NCBI RefSeq assembly: GCF_003096815.1 | Contig: NZ_QENY01000019.1 | Span: 1-62,738 of the forward strand | Length of the DNA stretch: 62,738 nucleotides | Direction: 5' to 3' | Source: Hallella colorans | Lineage (GTDB): Bacteria; Bacteroidota; Bacteroidia; Bacteroidales; Bacteroidaceae | Shown here: positions 9,485 through 18,177 of the stretch, in pieces | Position numbering within the stretch: position 1 is the first letter of the stretch | How the letters are laid out: each line of letters starts with the position of its first letter | Position numbers and translations under genes: made by a program | The notes under the pieces: generated by a model | Seen by the model: only the letters and a program-made list of their open reading frames with translations | What the model was told of the DNA's origin: nothing | Database searches by the model: none

Positions 9485-9522
9485 AAAGTGGGAGGGAAAC
9501 CATTGGTTCCCTCCCACTTTAT
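9485..9522 (-). terminator. Terminator of the LRR protein / 78-residue protein operon
   Basis: An inverted repeat of AAAGTGGGAGGGAA with TTCCCTCCCACTTT surrounds a short loop, with a T-rich run after it on the minus strand. It lies 50 nt beyond the stop codon of the small protein gene at 9572. Confidence 0.8.
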
Positions 9523-9571
9523 TTTATGTCATGAGTAGTTGCAGGACTATTCTCGGCACGCATGCCGAGGG

Positions 9572-9808
9572 TTACCACACGCTTCCCCAGTTGTTTTCAT
9601 CGTTGGCATCCTCTTCGTCCCACGAGTCCAAGTCGTCACCCTGCCACTTCTTTCCATTGGCAACACCAGCATCATAACCGTCACGTGGTATTGACCAGGT
9701 TTCCATCATGCTAGCGTTCGTATCCATTTTAGTGATTTCGGTGCGTGGCGACAGGTAGGTGCGTCTGTCGTCAGCAGCGTTGCTTATCTTTTTATCTTTA
9801 GTGTTCAT
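9572..9808 (-). CDS. Small acidic protein coupled to the LRR protein, function unknown
   Basis: I do not recognise a function. The 78 residues have no signal peptide. The N-terminal part contains RRTYLSPRTEITKM, resembling a K/R-x-Y-x-x-P start I recall in many small Bacteroidetes proteins. The C-terminal third is rich in Asp, Glu and Trp (DDLDSWDEEDANDENNW) and the protein ends in VW. The start codon lies only 2 nt after the stop codon of the exported LRR protein and a terminator follows, so the two are surely co-transcribed and probably translationally coupled. This and the compact composition argue it is a real gene. Confidence 0.7.
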   Translation of the reverse strand: MNTKDKKISNAADDRRTYLSPRTEITKMDTNASMMETWSIPRDGYDAGVANGKKWQGDDLDSWDEEDANDENNWGSVW

Positions 9809-9810
9809 CT

Positions 9811-12096
9811 TTATTTCGTCTTTAATGTTTTCTTACCCTTCATGATATACATGCCCGATGGCAGACTGTCGAAGTCGGTGCCTACATAGCGGCCGTCCAT
9901 AGTGTATATGCGCTGTGCACCTTGCTGTACATCGGTGTTTCCTGTCACATCACTGATGCCCGTCGTCTCTCCTTCCGAGAGCACCGTGAACTGCTTGGCA
10001 CCTGGAGTCCCCGGAATGCGCAAAATAAAACCCCGGAATGGTGGCACAAATTCTTCTTTTTTAGTAGCATACTGCCTCCATACATCTTTTCCTGGGTAAT
10101 TTACGTTCAGCACCCAAGGGCAAAAGTCTTTATTCGTCTCACCACCAATGTTACCATCTTTATACCAATAGATTGAGGTTCTTTCAGTGCTGCCATAGAA
10201 AGCGTAGCTTTGGTCTGATTCGGCTTTGACGAAGCATTGCGGCTTAAGAAGTTTAGATTTCGGAAGCTTTTCACCAGACGCAGCAATTACCACGGGATTG
10301 CCGACAGCCTCGAACTTCTCCGAACTATGAGTCTTACCATCGGTGATGCGCAGCAGGTAGGGTGTGTTCGCCTTAAGTATGTCTTTGTCTTTGTCGGGGA
10401 TTGACTTGAACATATAAGTTTCAGTATTGCCTTTTTTATTCAAATAATCCAAATTGTATGCGCGTATACCCTTCGGCAGTTTCACAGCGTATGGCAGGAA
10501 GATAGTGAAACAGTTCTTGCCTTCGATAAAGTGAGAGAGGGAAGGCAAGTCGCGCTGATAAACCACTTCATAGGCTGTGATGGCATAAGGGAACTCGTAA
10601 TCCGCACCGTCTACCAAAACCAATTTGGTACATGTGCCACCACTCTTGACAAAGTTCACATCCTGACCAGCCGCAATACTGATGTCCGACACATTGGGTA
10701 GGTAAACGAGCGTGTGGGTTGGCAGACCTGCTGTAATCGTGGTTGAGTTCGCTTCGCGTGACAAATTCTTCAGATTGTTCTTAACTACCGTGCTATTCAC
10801 GTCGCGTAAGTCAAGATATTCCACATTAGTACATCCTTCGAGAAAGCCCGCACCTACCGTGCAGTTGTCACTGCCTTTCAATGTAAATCCTGTCAGCAGT
10901 TCATTTCCCTTAAAGGCTTCATTGCCTATTTCCTCAACATTGTCAAGAACAACAAAATCACCTGCCAGCTTACCATTTTCAAAAGCCCTTGCACCAATCT
11001 TCTTTACTACAGACAATTCGCTAAAACTAAGAATACCAGCATTTGCGAAAGCTCTTTCTTCTATGGTCGTCACCGAAAGGGGAATTTCGAACTTCTTTAT
11101 GTTATTCTTGTCAAGATTTCCCCTAAATGCTTTGTCAAACATACCCGTCGGGATCGTTGTTATGCCATCTTGCAAGGTTACAGACTTAGATATAGACCCT
11201 GCAAAGGCTTCTACTCCCGACCGCTGATCAACACCAGGTAAGGTTTTATACAAATCTGTAATTTCAGTATCTGTACCTGCGGGTTTTACCCCGAGATTTG
11301 CCGATTTGGGAACTTCCATCAGAAATCCAGAGCCTTTGAAAGCCTGATAACCCAAGTACCTGATGTTCGGACATGACAAAGTCGCACCCGCAGTTGAACA
11401 TTGCTCAAAAGCTTGAGGCCCTATAGCTGTTTGACCGGGTATTGTAATTGTTACGGTAGGATGTGTTTTAGCTTGTCTTCTAAATTTAGTGTTACGATAA
11501 GTATAATAATAACCCACAACGGTCCTATAAAAAGCTTGCCTTCCGATGGTTTTCAGTCCCTCAGGGAAGTTGATAGTACATGCGTAGGCTTGATAAAAGG
11601 CAGCCTCCTCAATGTGCTCAATGGTTGAAGGAAGAACAAAATCTAATCGAATTCGTTTTTCTTTATTGTTAACTTTGTCTTCAACATAAAAGCCTCTTTC
11701 ATTGATGAATGCACAGGTACCAATGGCTACCACCTTCCAGTTCGTGCCATTGGCATCCTTAACTGTTTCAGGAATGGTTATTGTATTATTCAGTTTTCCG
11801 CTGTAGCCTTTGTAAGTACCATCAGCTTTATCATCACCACCTTTAGTACCATTATTTACATAATCTAAATTTCTGTCAAATTTCAGCTGTCTTGCTTTCG
11901 CCTTATCCAAATTTTCGTTTGCGTATGTCACTTTCACGGTATGCTTCGTGGCATCTACCACCTCATACCAGAGGGTTCCGACTTGGAACCTGTCGCCTAC
12001 GTTCTGTGCGGTGATGGGCAGAGCCGTTATCATCAGCAGCACAAGCGCAAACCATGCGCTGCGGTGCTTTGTCTTGTTGTTGTAATTTTTACTCAT
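9811..12096 (-). CDS. BspA-like leucine-rich-repeat surface protein with T9SS tail
   Basis: This is a predicted exported adhesin-type protein of 761 residues. A signal peptide (~15-31, ending TALPITAQ) leads into a region of BspA/LRR_5 repeats (~130-470) with recurring IG-x-x-AF / I-x-x-x-AF units such as IGPQAFEQC, IEERAFANAG and IGARAFENGKL. The end (~725-761) looks like a type-A T9SS sorting domain: YTMDGRYVGTDFD followed by LPSGMYIMKGKKTLKTK. PorT at 53310-54053 shows that the organism has a T9SS. BspA relatives bind host fibronectin or fibrinogen; that role is not shown here. The gene is followed by the 78-residue protein. Confidence 0.88.
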   Translation of the reverse strand: MSKNYNNKTKHRSAWFALVLLMITALPITAQNVGDRFQVGTLWYEVVDATKHTVKVTYANENLDKAKARQLKFDRNLDYVNNGTKGGDDKADGTYKGYSGKLNNTITIPETVKDANGTNWKVVAIGTCAFINERGFYVEDKVNNKEKRIRLDFVLPSTIEHIEEAAFYQAYACTINFPEGLKTIGRQAFYRTVVGYYYTYRNTKFRRQAKTHPTVTITIPGQTAIGPQAFEQCSTAGATLSCPNIRYLGYQAFKGSGFLMEVPKSANLGVKPAGTDTEITDLYKTLPGVDQRSGVEAFAGSISKSVTLQDGITTIPTGMFDKAFRGNLDKNNIKKFEIPLSVTTIEERAFANAGILSFSELSVVKKIGARAFENGKLAGDFVVLDNVEEIGNEAFKGNELLTGFTLKGSDNCTVGAGFLEGCTNVEYLDLRDVNSTVVKNNLKNLSREANSTTITAGLPTHTLVYLPNVSDISIAAGQDVNFVKSGGTCTKLVLVDGADYEFPYAITAYEVVYQRDLPSLSHFIEGKNCFTIFLPYAVKLPKGIRAYNLDYLNKKGNTETYMFKSIPDKDKDILKANTPYLLRITDGKTHSSEKFEAVGNPVVIAASGEKLPKSKLLKPQCFVKAESDQSYAFYGSTERTSIYWYKDGNIGGETNKDFCPWVLNVNYPGKDVWRQYATKKEEFVPPFRGFILRIPGTPGAKQFTVLSEGETTGISDVTGNTDVQQGAQRIYTMDGRYVGTDFDSLPSGMYIMKGKKTLKTK

Positions 12097-12482
12097 AATT
12101 TTAAATAATTTTTGTATTGTTGTAATTTATATAGTTTGATTGCAGATGCACACTTTCTCGACACATGGTTTATGGTGTAAATCATGTGCTGAGATATATC
12201 CGTCTCATTGTAAAAATCGGATATGGAGTATAACCTTGTAAATAATTCTTAATAAACAGGGGGTGGTAACGTTTGTTAAGGCTATCACACCGCAACGCAT
12301 GTCCATTTGTTGTAGCATGCGTGCTGATATTGATGCCTGTGTTGGGTATGTGTGATACATTATTTTATGATAATCATAAACAAGTACAAATATACAGGAA
12401 AATAATGGCAAGTAAAAAGAGTTCTCTTTTTTTTATACTATTTTAACTAATATACGTGGCGCTGCGGATTCCATAAGCAAAT
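12097..12482. other. Long upstream region of the LRR operon
   Basis: No gene is supported here. If the -7 box at 12483-12491 drives the LRR protein gene, this is an untranslated leader of about 385 nt. It is AT-rich and contains no riboswitch I can recognise. Confidence 0.4.
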
Positions 12483-12491
12483 GCAAAGTTA
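12483..12491 (-). promoter_or_regulatory. Candidate -7 box for the LRR protein operon
   Basis: The minus strand reads TAACTTTGC, matching TAnnTTTGc. It is the only good box upstream of the gene starting at 12096, but at nearly 390 nt distance. Confidence 0.4.
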
Positions 12492-12649
12492 TGCTTTTTT
12501 TTTATAATCGTATCTCTTCTCTTGGCTTTTATTGTCAGTTCACGGGGCATCATGATAAAATGGCGTGTCATGACACACGGAAAAATTGACTGATTGTTAA
12601 AAATAGCAGAATTTATGCGTATATCAAACTATAATTCAATAAAAAGCTG

Positions 12650-12658
12650 TACCTTTGC
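12650..12658 (+). promoter_or_regulatory. -7 promoter box for rplS
   Basis: TACCTTTGC matches the -7 consensus exactly, about 90 nt before the rplS start at 12747. Confidence 0.7.
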
Positions 12659-12664
12659 ACCGCT

Positions 12665-12746
12665 TTTCGGCCTAACCGCTGGTTGAGGGAAGGGTTCTCA
12701 TGCCATGTTGGGTTGGAACGACAAACAATTTTAAATGTTCAAAACA
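12665..12746 (+). promoter_or_regulatory. rplS 5' leader with small hairpin
   Basis: The ~85-nt leader holds a hairpin, CCTAACC paired with GGTTGAGG around a GCT loop (12671-12688). Ribosomal protein L19 leaders that bind their product are known in some bacteria; whether this is one is speculation. Confidence 0.25.
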
Positions 12747-13112
12747 ATGGATTTAATTAAAGTTGCTGAGGAAGCATTTGCGACCGGCAAACAGTATCCC
12801 GAGTTCAAAGCGGGCGACACGGTGACCGTGGGTTACAAAATCATCGAGGGTACCAAGCAGCGCATCCAGCTCTATCGTGGCGTTGTAATCAGGATTAGCG
12901 GTCACGGCGAGAAGAAGCGTTTCACCGTTCGCAAGATGTCGGGCACGGTAGGTGTGGAGCGTATTTTCCCCATCGAGTCGCCGGCCATAGATAGCATCGA
13001 GGTGAACAAGCGTGGCAAGGTGCGTCGCGCCAAGCTGTACTATCTGCGTAAACGCACAGGCAAGGCAGCGCGCATCAAGGAGAGAATTAGTTCTGCTCCC
13101 GCTAAAAACTAA
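12747..13112 (+). CDS. rplS: 50S ribosomal protein L19
   Basis: L19 sits at the interface of the large and small ribosomal subunits. The protein is clearly L19: [16 protein letters not shown] near the start, [28 protein letters not shown] and SPAIDSIEV, then a basic tail. I chose the ATG at 12747 ([11 protein letters not shown], 121 residues), the usual N terminus of the Bacteroidales protein, rather than the in-frame ATG 12 nt upstream. It is monocistronic here, with its own -7 box and terminator, not in the rpsP-rimM-trmD operon known from other phyla. Confidence 0.97.
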   Translation: MDLIKVAEEAFATGKQYPEFKAGDTVTVGYKIIEGTKQRIQLYRGVVIRISGHGEKKRFTVRKMSGTVGVERIFPIESPAIDSIEVNKRGKVRRAKLYYLRKRTGKAARIKERISSAPAKN

Positions 13113-13149
13113 ATGATGTTACGGCGCTCACAGCGTCTTTTCAAGCCAT

Positions 13150-13187
13150 AAAAAGCTCAATCTCCACACAGGGATTGAGCTTTTTTT
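13150..13187 (+). terminator. rplS terminator
   Basis: An inverted repeat AAAAAGCTCAATC / GATTGAGCTTTTT with a ten-base loop and a run of seven T follows rplS by about 40 nt. It could also serve the convergent gene ending at 13229. Confidence 0.88.
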
Positions 13188-13228
13188 GAGGGTGCCAGGC
13201 CTTCATGTGAGCCTTTTTCTTGACGCGC

Positions 13229-13531
13229 TCACCGCTTCTCCCTGTCGTCCTCGTAGTTGATGGAGGCGTCGGTGTCGCCGTGAATGGCGTCGCGAAGATC
13301 TCGCCAATCTTGAAAACCGGCAAGCAATGCCAATCTGTCCAAAGTGTCGTTGGAGAGCTTGCGCTTGCCCATCAAGACATCTCGCAACTTTCTCAGTGAC
13401 GCTGCGTTCAAGTTGATATGGTGCTTGGAAAGAACCGCGGCCACATGGTCAAAATCGATGGCCAGGCGGTGCGGTTCACGTTTCATTTTCTTTCCGACCT
13501 CCACCATAAGAGGTCTCAAATCTCGTTTCAT
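13229..13531 (-). CDS. Hypothetical 100-residue protein with HTH-like segment
   Basis: I do not recognise a named family. The protein is basic at the N terminus (MKRDLRPLMVEVGKKMKREP) and its second half, ASLRKLRDVLMGKRKLSNDTLDRLALLAGFQDWRDL in overlap with residues ~43-80, resembles the short helical pattern S-x-x-TLD-x-LA-x-x-x-GF-x-x-W-x-D-x that I recall from many Bacteroidetes proteins of possible DNA-binding type. There is no signal peptide or membrane segment. Its own -7 box lies 35 nt upstream, which supports it as a real gene. It converges with rplS. Confidence 0.65.
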   Translation of the reverse strand: MKRDLRPLMVEVGKKMKREPHRLAIDFDHVAAVLSKHHINLNAASLRKLRDVLMGKRKLSNDTLDRLALLAGFQDWRDLRDAIHGDTDASINYEDDREKR

Positions 13532-13565
13532 TTTTACACTAACGTATTCGCTATGTTTTCTCGCC

Positions 13566-13574
13566 GCAAAGTTA
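13566..13574 (-). promoter_or_regulatory. -7 promoter box for the 100-residue protein
   Basis: The minus strand reads TAACTTTGC, 35 nt before the start codon at 13531. Confidence 0.65.
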
Positions 13575-13849
13575 GTGCTTTTTCAGATGCGTTAACGCTT
13601 TTTCGTGTTAAAAATATGTGAAGAATAAATTTTTTCCAATAATAATTGCGCTCAAGTGTCGTGTGCGTGCGCAACTAAACGACAAGACTATTTATGGCAG
13701 GGTAGCGGCAATCGTGGCTTGGGGCAGAGAGGATGTTGTGCACATGGGCATGTCGAGGTGCAGCCAAATGATAAAAAATGAGGGTGGATGGGGCTTGTTC
13801 TGCAATCTTTTAGCTACCTTTGCGATAGAATTTTAAAATATTATCAAGA
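13575..13849. other. Divergent intergenic region before the AICARFT gene
   Basis: The stretch between the two divergent genes carries their promoters (13566-13574 minus, 13815-13823 plus). I see no gene in between. Confidence 0.5.
13815..13823 (+). promoter_or_regulatory. -7 promoter box for the AICAR formyltransferase gene
   Basis: TACCTTTGC matches the -7 consensus; the ATG at 13850 is 26 nt beyond, giving a short leader of about 20 nt. Confidence 0.7.
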
Positions 13850-15031
13850 ATGAGAGAATATGCGCTAAAGTACGGATGCAACCCTAACCAGAAACCAGCT
13901 CGCGTCTACATGGAGCAGGGAGAGTTGCCCATCGAGGTGATAAATGGTCGCGCCGGGTATATCAATTTGCTCGATGCGCTCAACGGTTGGCAATTGGTCA
14001 GAGAGCTGAAAGCCGCCACAGGCCTGCCCGCAGCGACCAGTTTCAAGCATGTGTCGCCCGCTGGCGCAGCCGTTGGGTTGCCCCTAAGCGACACGTTGAG
14101 AAGGATTTATTTTGTCGACGACATTGATTTTGAGCTTACCCCATTGGCCACCGCCTATGCCCGCGCACGTGGTGCGGATCGCATGTGCTCGTATGGCGAC
14201 TTCTGTGCGCTGAGTGACACTTGCGACAAGGAGACCGCGCTGCTCATCAAGCGCGAGGTGAGCGACGGCGTCATCGCGCCCGGCTTCACCCCCGAGGCGT
14301 TGGAGGTGCTCAAGGCAAAGCGAGGAGGCAGCTACTGTGTCATCAAGATTGACCCTAACTATACGCCCCAACCTGTGGAGCGCAAGCAGGTGTTTGGTGT
14401 GACGTTCGAGCAGGCACGTAACGAGGTGAACCTCTGCGACGAGGCGCTTTTCGACCATGTGCCCACGAAGAACAAGACGTTCACGCCCGAGGCCACGCGC
14501 GATTTGAGGATAGCACTCATCACGCTCAAGTACACGCAGAGCAACAGCGTGTGCTATGTCAAGGATGGGCAGGCCATCGGCATCGGCGCCGGGCAGCAGA
14601 GCCGTGTGCACTGCACGCGACTGGCCGGGAACAAGGCCGACGAGTGGTGGATGCGCCAGAGCGACAAGGTGCTGTCCCTGCCGTTCAAGGAGCACATGCG
14701 CCGCGCCGACCGCGACAATGTCATCAACGTGTATCTTTCCGATGAGTACGACGACGTGCTGCGTGACGGGGCGTGGCAACAGTTCTTCACCGAGCGCCCA
14801 GAGCCGTTCACGCGCGAGGAGCGCAAGGCTTGGATAGCCCAAAACACCAAGGTGGCACTTGGCTCAGACGCGTTCTTCCCATTTGGCGACAACATTGAGC
14901 GAGCCCACAAGAGCGGCGTGGAGTACATAGCGCAGGCGGGTGGCAGCATTCGCGATGACAATGTCATCGAGACTTGTGATAAATATGGCATAGCCATGGC
15001 CTTTACTGGCGTGCGCCTGTTCCATCATTAA
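13850..15031 (+). CDS. Stand-alone AICAR formyltransferase (PurH C-terminal domain type)
   Basis: The enzyme transfers a formyl group from 10-formyl-tetrahydrofolate to AICAR, the ninth step of purine synthesis. The 393 residues match only the AICAR transformylase domain of PurH: [13 protein letters not shown] (the Lys-His pair is the catalytic site of the family), [40 protein letters not shown], and a [15 protein letters not shown] stretch near the end. The IMP cyclohydrolase (MGS-like) domain of bifunctional PurH (usual ~510 residues) is absent. I believe Bacteroidales often carry such a short paralogue beside a full PurH; the full gene is not in this window. Confidence 0.93.
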   Translation: [393 protein letters not shown]

Positions 15032-15109
15032 AAAGACCGGTGGGCGGCCCGGACTTCTCAGACAAGGATGGGCCGCCTGACTTTTGATATTACACCAAGA
15101 ACAACCACT

Positions 15110-15310
15110 ATGGACGATTTTGACAAGATACTTGAGGAGGGCATCAACTTCAAGCCAGCCCCCAAGAACCGCCCTGACACGGACAAGGTGAAGACCAAGG
15201 CCAAGAAAAAGAAATACGTCACTGGCGCGCATGGTTCCGGCTCGGCCAAGCAAAAGGCCAAGTACAGAGAGCAACGTGCCAACCGCAAGTCACAAAGGAG
15301 AAACAAATAG
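15110..15310 (+). CDS. Small basic protein, function unknown
   Basis: I do not recognise it. Starting at the ATG at 15110 (MDDFDKILEEG) it has 66 residues; an upstream in-frame ATG at 15068 would give 80. The first 15 residues are acidic, the rest strongly basic (KVKTKAKKKKYVTG and KQKAKYREQRANRKSQRRNK), which suggests nucleic-acid or ribosome contact. It follows the AICAR formyltransferase gene by 78 nt on the same strand and could be co-transcribed. No terminator of obvious form follows. Confidence 0.6.
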   Translation: MDDFDKILEEGINFKPAPKNRPDTDKVKTKAKKKKYVTGAHGSGSAKQKAKYREQRANRKSQRRNK

Positions 15311-15358
15311 CGTGGCTGGCTTTATATTTTGAATTTTGATTTTTGGATTGATGCCTTT

Positions 15359-16144
15359 CTATCTTAGTATCAATCCATTGTATATCCTGCCTGAGGCGAT
15401 GCCCAATCGGCGCGCCGAGAACCAGTCGGCCTCGGCCTCGTAGGTGCAGATGCCGCTCATAGTAACATTGTCCGTGGGCACGCCCCAGCTTTCCATTTGC
15501 AGCTTGTTGCACAAGGGCAAGTCGATATGCCATTTGCCATATCGCTTGGCTATGCGCCCCATGTCGTGGCCCACCAACCTGAAGGCGTCGTAAACCTCCT
15601 GTCCAACCTCAAAGTTTCTCACCGATATGCCCGGCCCCACCACGGCCCTCACGTCTTGCGGACGAGTGCCATAGCGCGTGGCCATACGCTCCAGCGTGGC
15701 TGTCACGATACGGTCGACGGTACCTCGCCATCCAGCGTGCGCCGCCGCCACCACGTGATGGGTCTCGTCATAGATCAATACAGGGATGCAATCGGCCGTG
15801 GACACGCCCACGCATACGCTTTGGCAGTGGGTCATCACGGCGTCTACGCCCTCAAGTGCCAAGGCTCGCCGCTCGGCCGGCAAGGCCAAAAAATCGTTGT
15901 CCACCACCAGTGTCTCCACTCCGTGCGTTTGGTGGGGCACTATCAGTTGGGTTGGTGGCAGGTCCAACTTCTTGACCAGCAACTCGCGGTTGCGAGCCAC
16001 GTGCCCCTCGTCGTCGCCACAATAAGCGTTGATGTTCAGTTCGCCATAGGCGCCATGGCTCACGCCACCGTGGCGGGTCGTGGAGAAAGCCGTCACCCCC
16101 GGGGCAATGTCATAATAGAGAAGTTGAGGCGAGGGCGTGTTCAT
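15359..16144 (-). CDS. pgeF: Peptidoglycan editing factor PgeF (YfiH / laccase-domain family)
   Basis: Proteins of this family (formerly called polyphenol oxidase) act as cytoplasmic amidases that remove mis-incorporated residues from peptidoglycan precursors; purine-nucleoside activity is also reported. The 261 residues have the family's metal-site motifs: PHQTHG (~74-79), [12 protein letters not shown] (~113-124) and AAHAGWRG (~133-140). The start codon overlaps the stop of obg by 4 bp (ATGA), so the pair is translationally coupled. It is the last gene of the hpt-adk-obg-pgeF run. Confidence 0.93.
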   Translation of the reverse strand: MNTPSPQLLYYDIAPGVTAFSTTRHGGVSHGAYGELNINAYCGDDEGHVARNRELLVKKLDLPPTQLIVPHQTHGVETLVVDNDFLALPAERRALALEGVDAVMTHCQSVCVGVSTADCIPVLIYDETHHVVAAAHAGWRGTVDRIVTATLERMATRYGTRPQDVRAVVGPGISVRNFEVGQEVYDAFRLVGHDMGRIAKRYGKWHIDLPLCNKLQMESWGVPTDNVTMSGICTYEAEADWFSARRLGIASGRIYNGLILR

Positions 16145-17343
16145 TCGGGCTCCACTATTTCGTAATCGTCAAGCTCGTCGATGTCGTCCATCTCGTCGTC
16201 GTCCAAGTCTATGATATCCTCCTCGTCCACTGTGACGATTTCGTCCACGCCCTCGGCGTGCTGCTCGGATTGGAACAATTGCCAATCCTTGTCACGATGC
16301 ACGATGGCATCTTCGCCGATGGCGTCTTGCAACTTGTTGCTCTCGCTGTTGAGAGCCTTCCATAACACGTCTTTCAGTTCGTCCAGCCCATAGCCTGTCA
16401 CCGATGATATGAACACCACGGGCACGTTGTCGGGTAGTGTCTCGCGCAGCATGCCTATCAGTTCGTCGTCCAAAAGGTCGCTTTTTGTCACCGCCAGCAC
16501 GCGGTGTTTGTCTAACAATTCGGGGTTGAACCTCTCTATCTCGTTGAGCAATATGTCGTAGTCGCGCTTGATGTCGTGTCGCGAGTCCTCACTGTCGCCG
16601 GGTACCATGAATAGCAACAGCGAGTTGCGCTCGATATGGCGCAGGAAGCGTAGCCCCAGTCCTCGTCCTTCGCTGGCTCCCTCGATGATGCCCGGAATGT
16701 CAGCCATGACAAACGATTGGTGGTCTCGGTAGCTCACGATGCCGATGGAAGGCTCAAGCGTGGTGAACGGATAGTTGGCTATTTTGGGGCGTGCGTTGGA
16801 CAGGGCGGAGAGCAGTGTAGACTTGCCTGCGTTGGGAAAGCCCACCAACCCCACGTCCGCGAGGAGCTTCAACTCAAGTATGACGGTCATCTCTTGCATC
16901 GGCTCTCCGGGCTGCGCGTAGCGTGGCGCTTGGTTGGTGGCGGTGCGAAATTGGTAGTTTCCCAATCCACCGCGGCCACCTTTGAGCAGCACGATCTCTT
17001 GCTTGTCGCGCGATATGTCGCACACATACTTGCCGTTCTCGGCGTTGTACACCACCGTGCCGCATGGCACGTCTATGTACACGTCCTTGCCGTCGGTGCC
17101 GTGACATTTGTCCCTGCCTCCGTTACCGCCATGCTCGGCAAAGATATGGCGCTGGTATTTCAGGTGCAACAGCGTCCAATAGTTATGGTTGCCTCGCAGG
17201 ATGATGCTGCCCCCCCGGCCTCCATCGCCACCGTCGGGCCCGCCGTTGGGCTGGTATTTCACGTGGCGCAGGTGCATGGAGCCCTTGCCCCCCTTGCCAG
17301 AGCGGCACACTATCTTGACATAATCCACGAAGTTGCTGTCCAT
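16141..17343 (-). CDS. obg: GTPase Obg/CgtA
   Basis: Obg is a ribosome-associated GTPase involved in 50S assembly and stress control. The glycine-rich Obg fold (~1-157) contains [29 protein letters not shown] and GGRGGLGN. The G domain follows with GFPNAGKST (G1), [12 protein letters not shown] (G3), TKSD (G4) and [13 protein letters not shown] (G5). The C-terminal ~45 residues are a strongly acidic tail ([21 protein letters not shown]), as in Gram-negative Obg forms, and not the OCT domain of Firmicutes. It overlaps pgeF by 4 bp and follows adk with a 122-nt spacer. Confidence 0.96.
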   Translation of the reverse strand: MDSNFVDYVKIVCRSGKGGKGSMHLRHVKYQPNGGPDGGDGGRGGSIILRGNHNYWTLLHLKYQRHIFAEHGGNGGRDKCHGTDGKDVYIDVPCGTVVYNAENGKYVCDISRDKQEIVLLKGGRGGLGNYQFRTATNQAPRYAQPGEPMQEMTVILELKLLADVGLVGFPNAGKSTLLSALSNARPKIANYPFTTLEPSIGIVSYRDHQSFVMADIPGIIEGASEGRGLGLRFLRHIERNSLLLFMVPGDSEDSRHDIKRDYDILLNEIERFNPELLDKHRVLAVTKSDLLDDELIGMLRETLPDNVPVVFISSVTGYGLDELKDVLWKALNSESNKLQDAIGEDAIVHRDKDWQLFQSEQHAEGVDEIVTVDEEDIIDLDDDEMDDIDELDDYEIVEPE

Positions 17344-17465
17344 AACCGTTGTTTCTTAAAGCGTGATATGATATTCGTATGTGTGGGCGCGCCCTCCATT
17401 CGTGCCCAAAGGGCATGGTCGCTTGGGGCGATGGCGTCGCCGCGCCCCGAGCGTCCGCATGGCCA

Positions 17466-18038
17466 TTATAGGCTGTCTATCACCTCGGCTATATCGCCAA
17501 AGATGGTGTCCAGCTCGCCCAATCCGTTGATGTGATGGTGAATGCCCTCGCCTTTATACCATTCGATGAGTGGCGATGTCTGGTTGTGATACACGTTGAG
17601 ACGCTTCTTGATGGTCTCCTCGTTGTCGTCGCTGCGCCCGCTCTGCTGTCCGCGGAGCAACAATCGCTTCATCAACTCGTCTTCGGGCACGTCCAATTCT
17701 ATCATCGCCGCCACCTTGTGTCCGCGCTCTGCGAGCATCTTCTTCAGGGCTTCGGCTTGTGGAATGGTACGGGGGAAGCCGTCGAAAATAACGCCCTTGT
17801 GGTCTTTGCCAAAACCATCGTACACGCTGGCGAGAATGTCTACCATCAACTCGTCTGGGATGAGCTGTCCCTTGTCGATATAGGCCTTGGCCGTTTTGCC
17901 CAGCTCGCTACCTTTCTTGATTTCACCGCGCAGCACGTCGCCGGTGGAGATGTGGCCCAAGCCATACTTGGCAATGATTTTGTCGCTCTGCGTGCCCTTG
18001 CCTGAGCCGGGCGCGCCAAAAATTACAATATTCTTCAT
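17466..18038 (-). CDS. adk: Adenylate kinase
   Basis: This enzyme catalyses ATP + AMP = 2 ADP and sets the adenylate energy charge. The P-loop is GAPGSGKGT (~8-16), followed by HISTGDVLRGEI and FDGFPRTIPQAEAL. At 190 residues it is the short form; the LID (~125-140, GQQSGRSDDNEET) lacks the four-cysteine zinc motif. It sits between hpt and obg, with spacers of 139 and 122 nt in which I see no promoter box, so co-transcription from the hpt promoter is likely. Confidence 0.97.
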   Translation of the reverse strand: MKNIVIFGAPGSGKGTQSDKIIAKYGLGHISTGDVLRGEIKKGSELGKTAKAYIDKGQLIPDELMVDILASVYDGFGKDHKGVIFDGFPRTIPQAEALKKMLAERGHKVAAMIELDVPEDELMKRLLLRGQQSGRSDDNEETIKKRLNVYHNQTSPLIEWYKGEGIHHHINGLGELDTIFGDIAEVIDSL

Positions 18039-18177
18039 TATCCTATAAAATGATAGTTAAAATCGTGTTGTCGCATGTGCGTTAGCATGCTTGCGCGCGC
18101 TTGGCGCACCTTATGCTTGCCATTTCGCGCGCCTATTGGGCACGTGGGGCGAGCCCTCGCCCCTTGCCCCGAAGACG

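Noticed and set aside
12205..12411. 68-codon frame upstream of the LRR gene on the minus strand
   Set aside because: It lies in the probable leader of the LRR gene, has no recognisable product and no start context.
14084..14842. 252-codon minus-strand frame inside the AICAR formyltransferase gene
   Set aside because: It is an antisense frame kept open by GC-rich codon bias; the plus-strand product is clearly the real protein.
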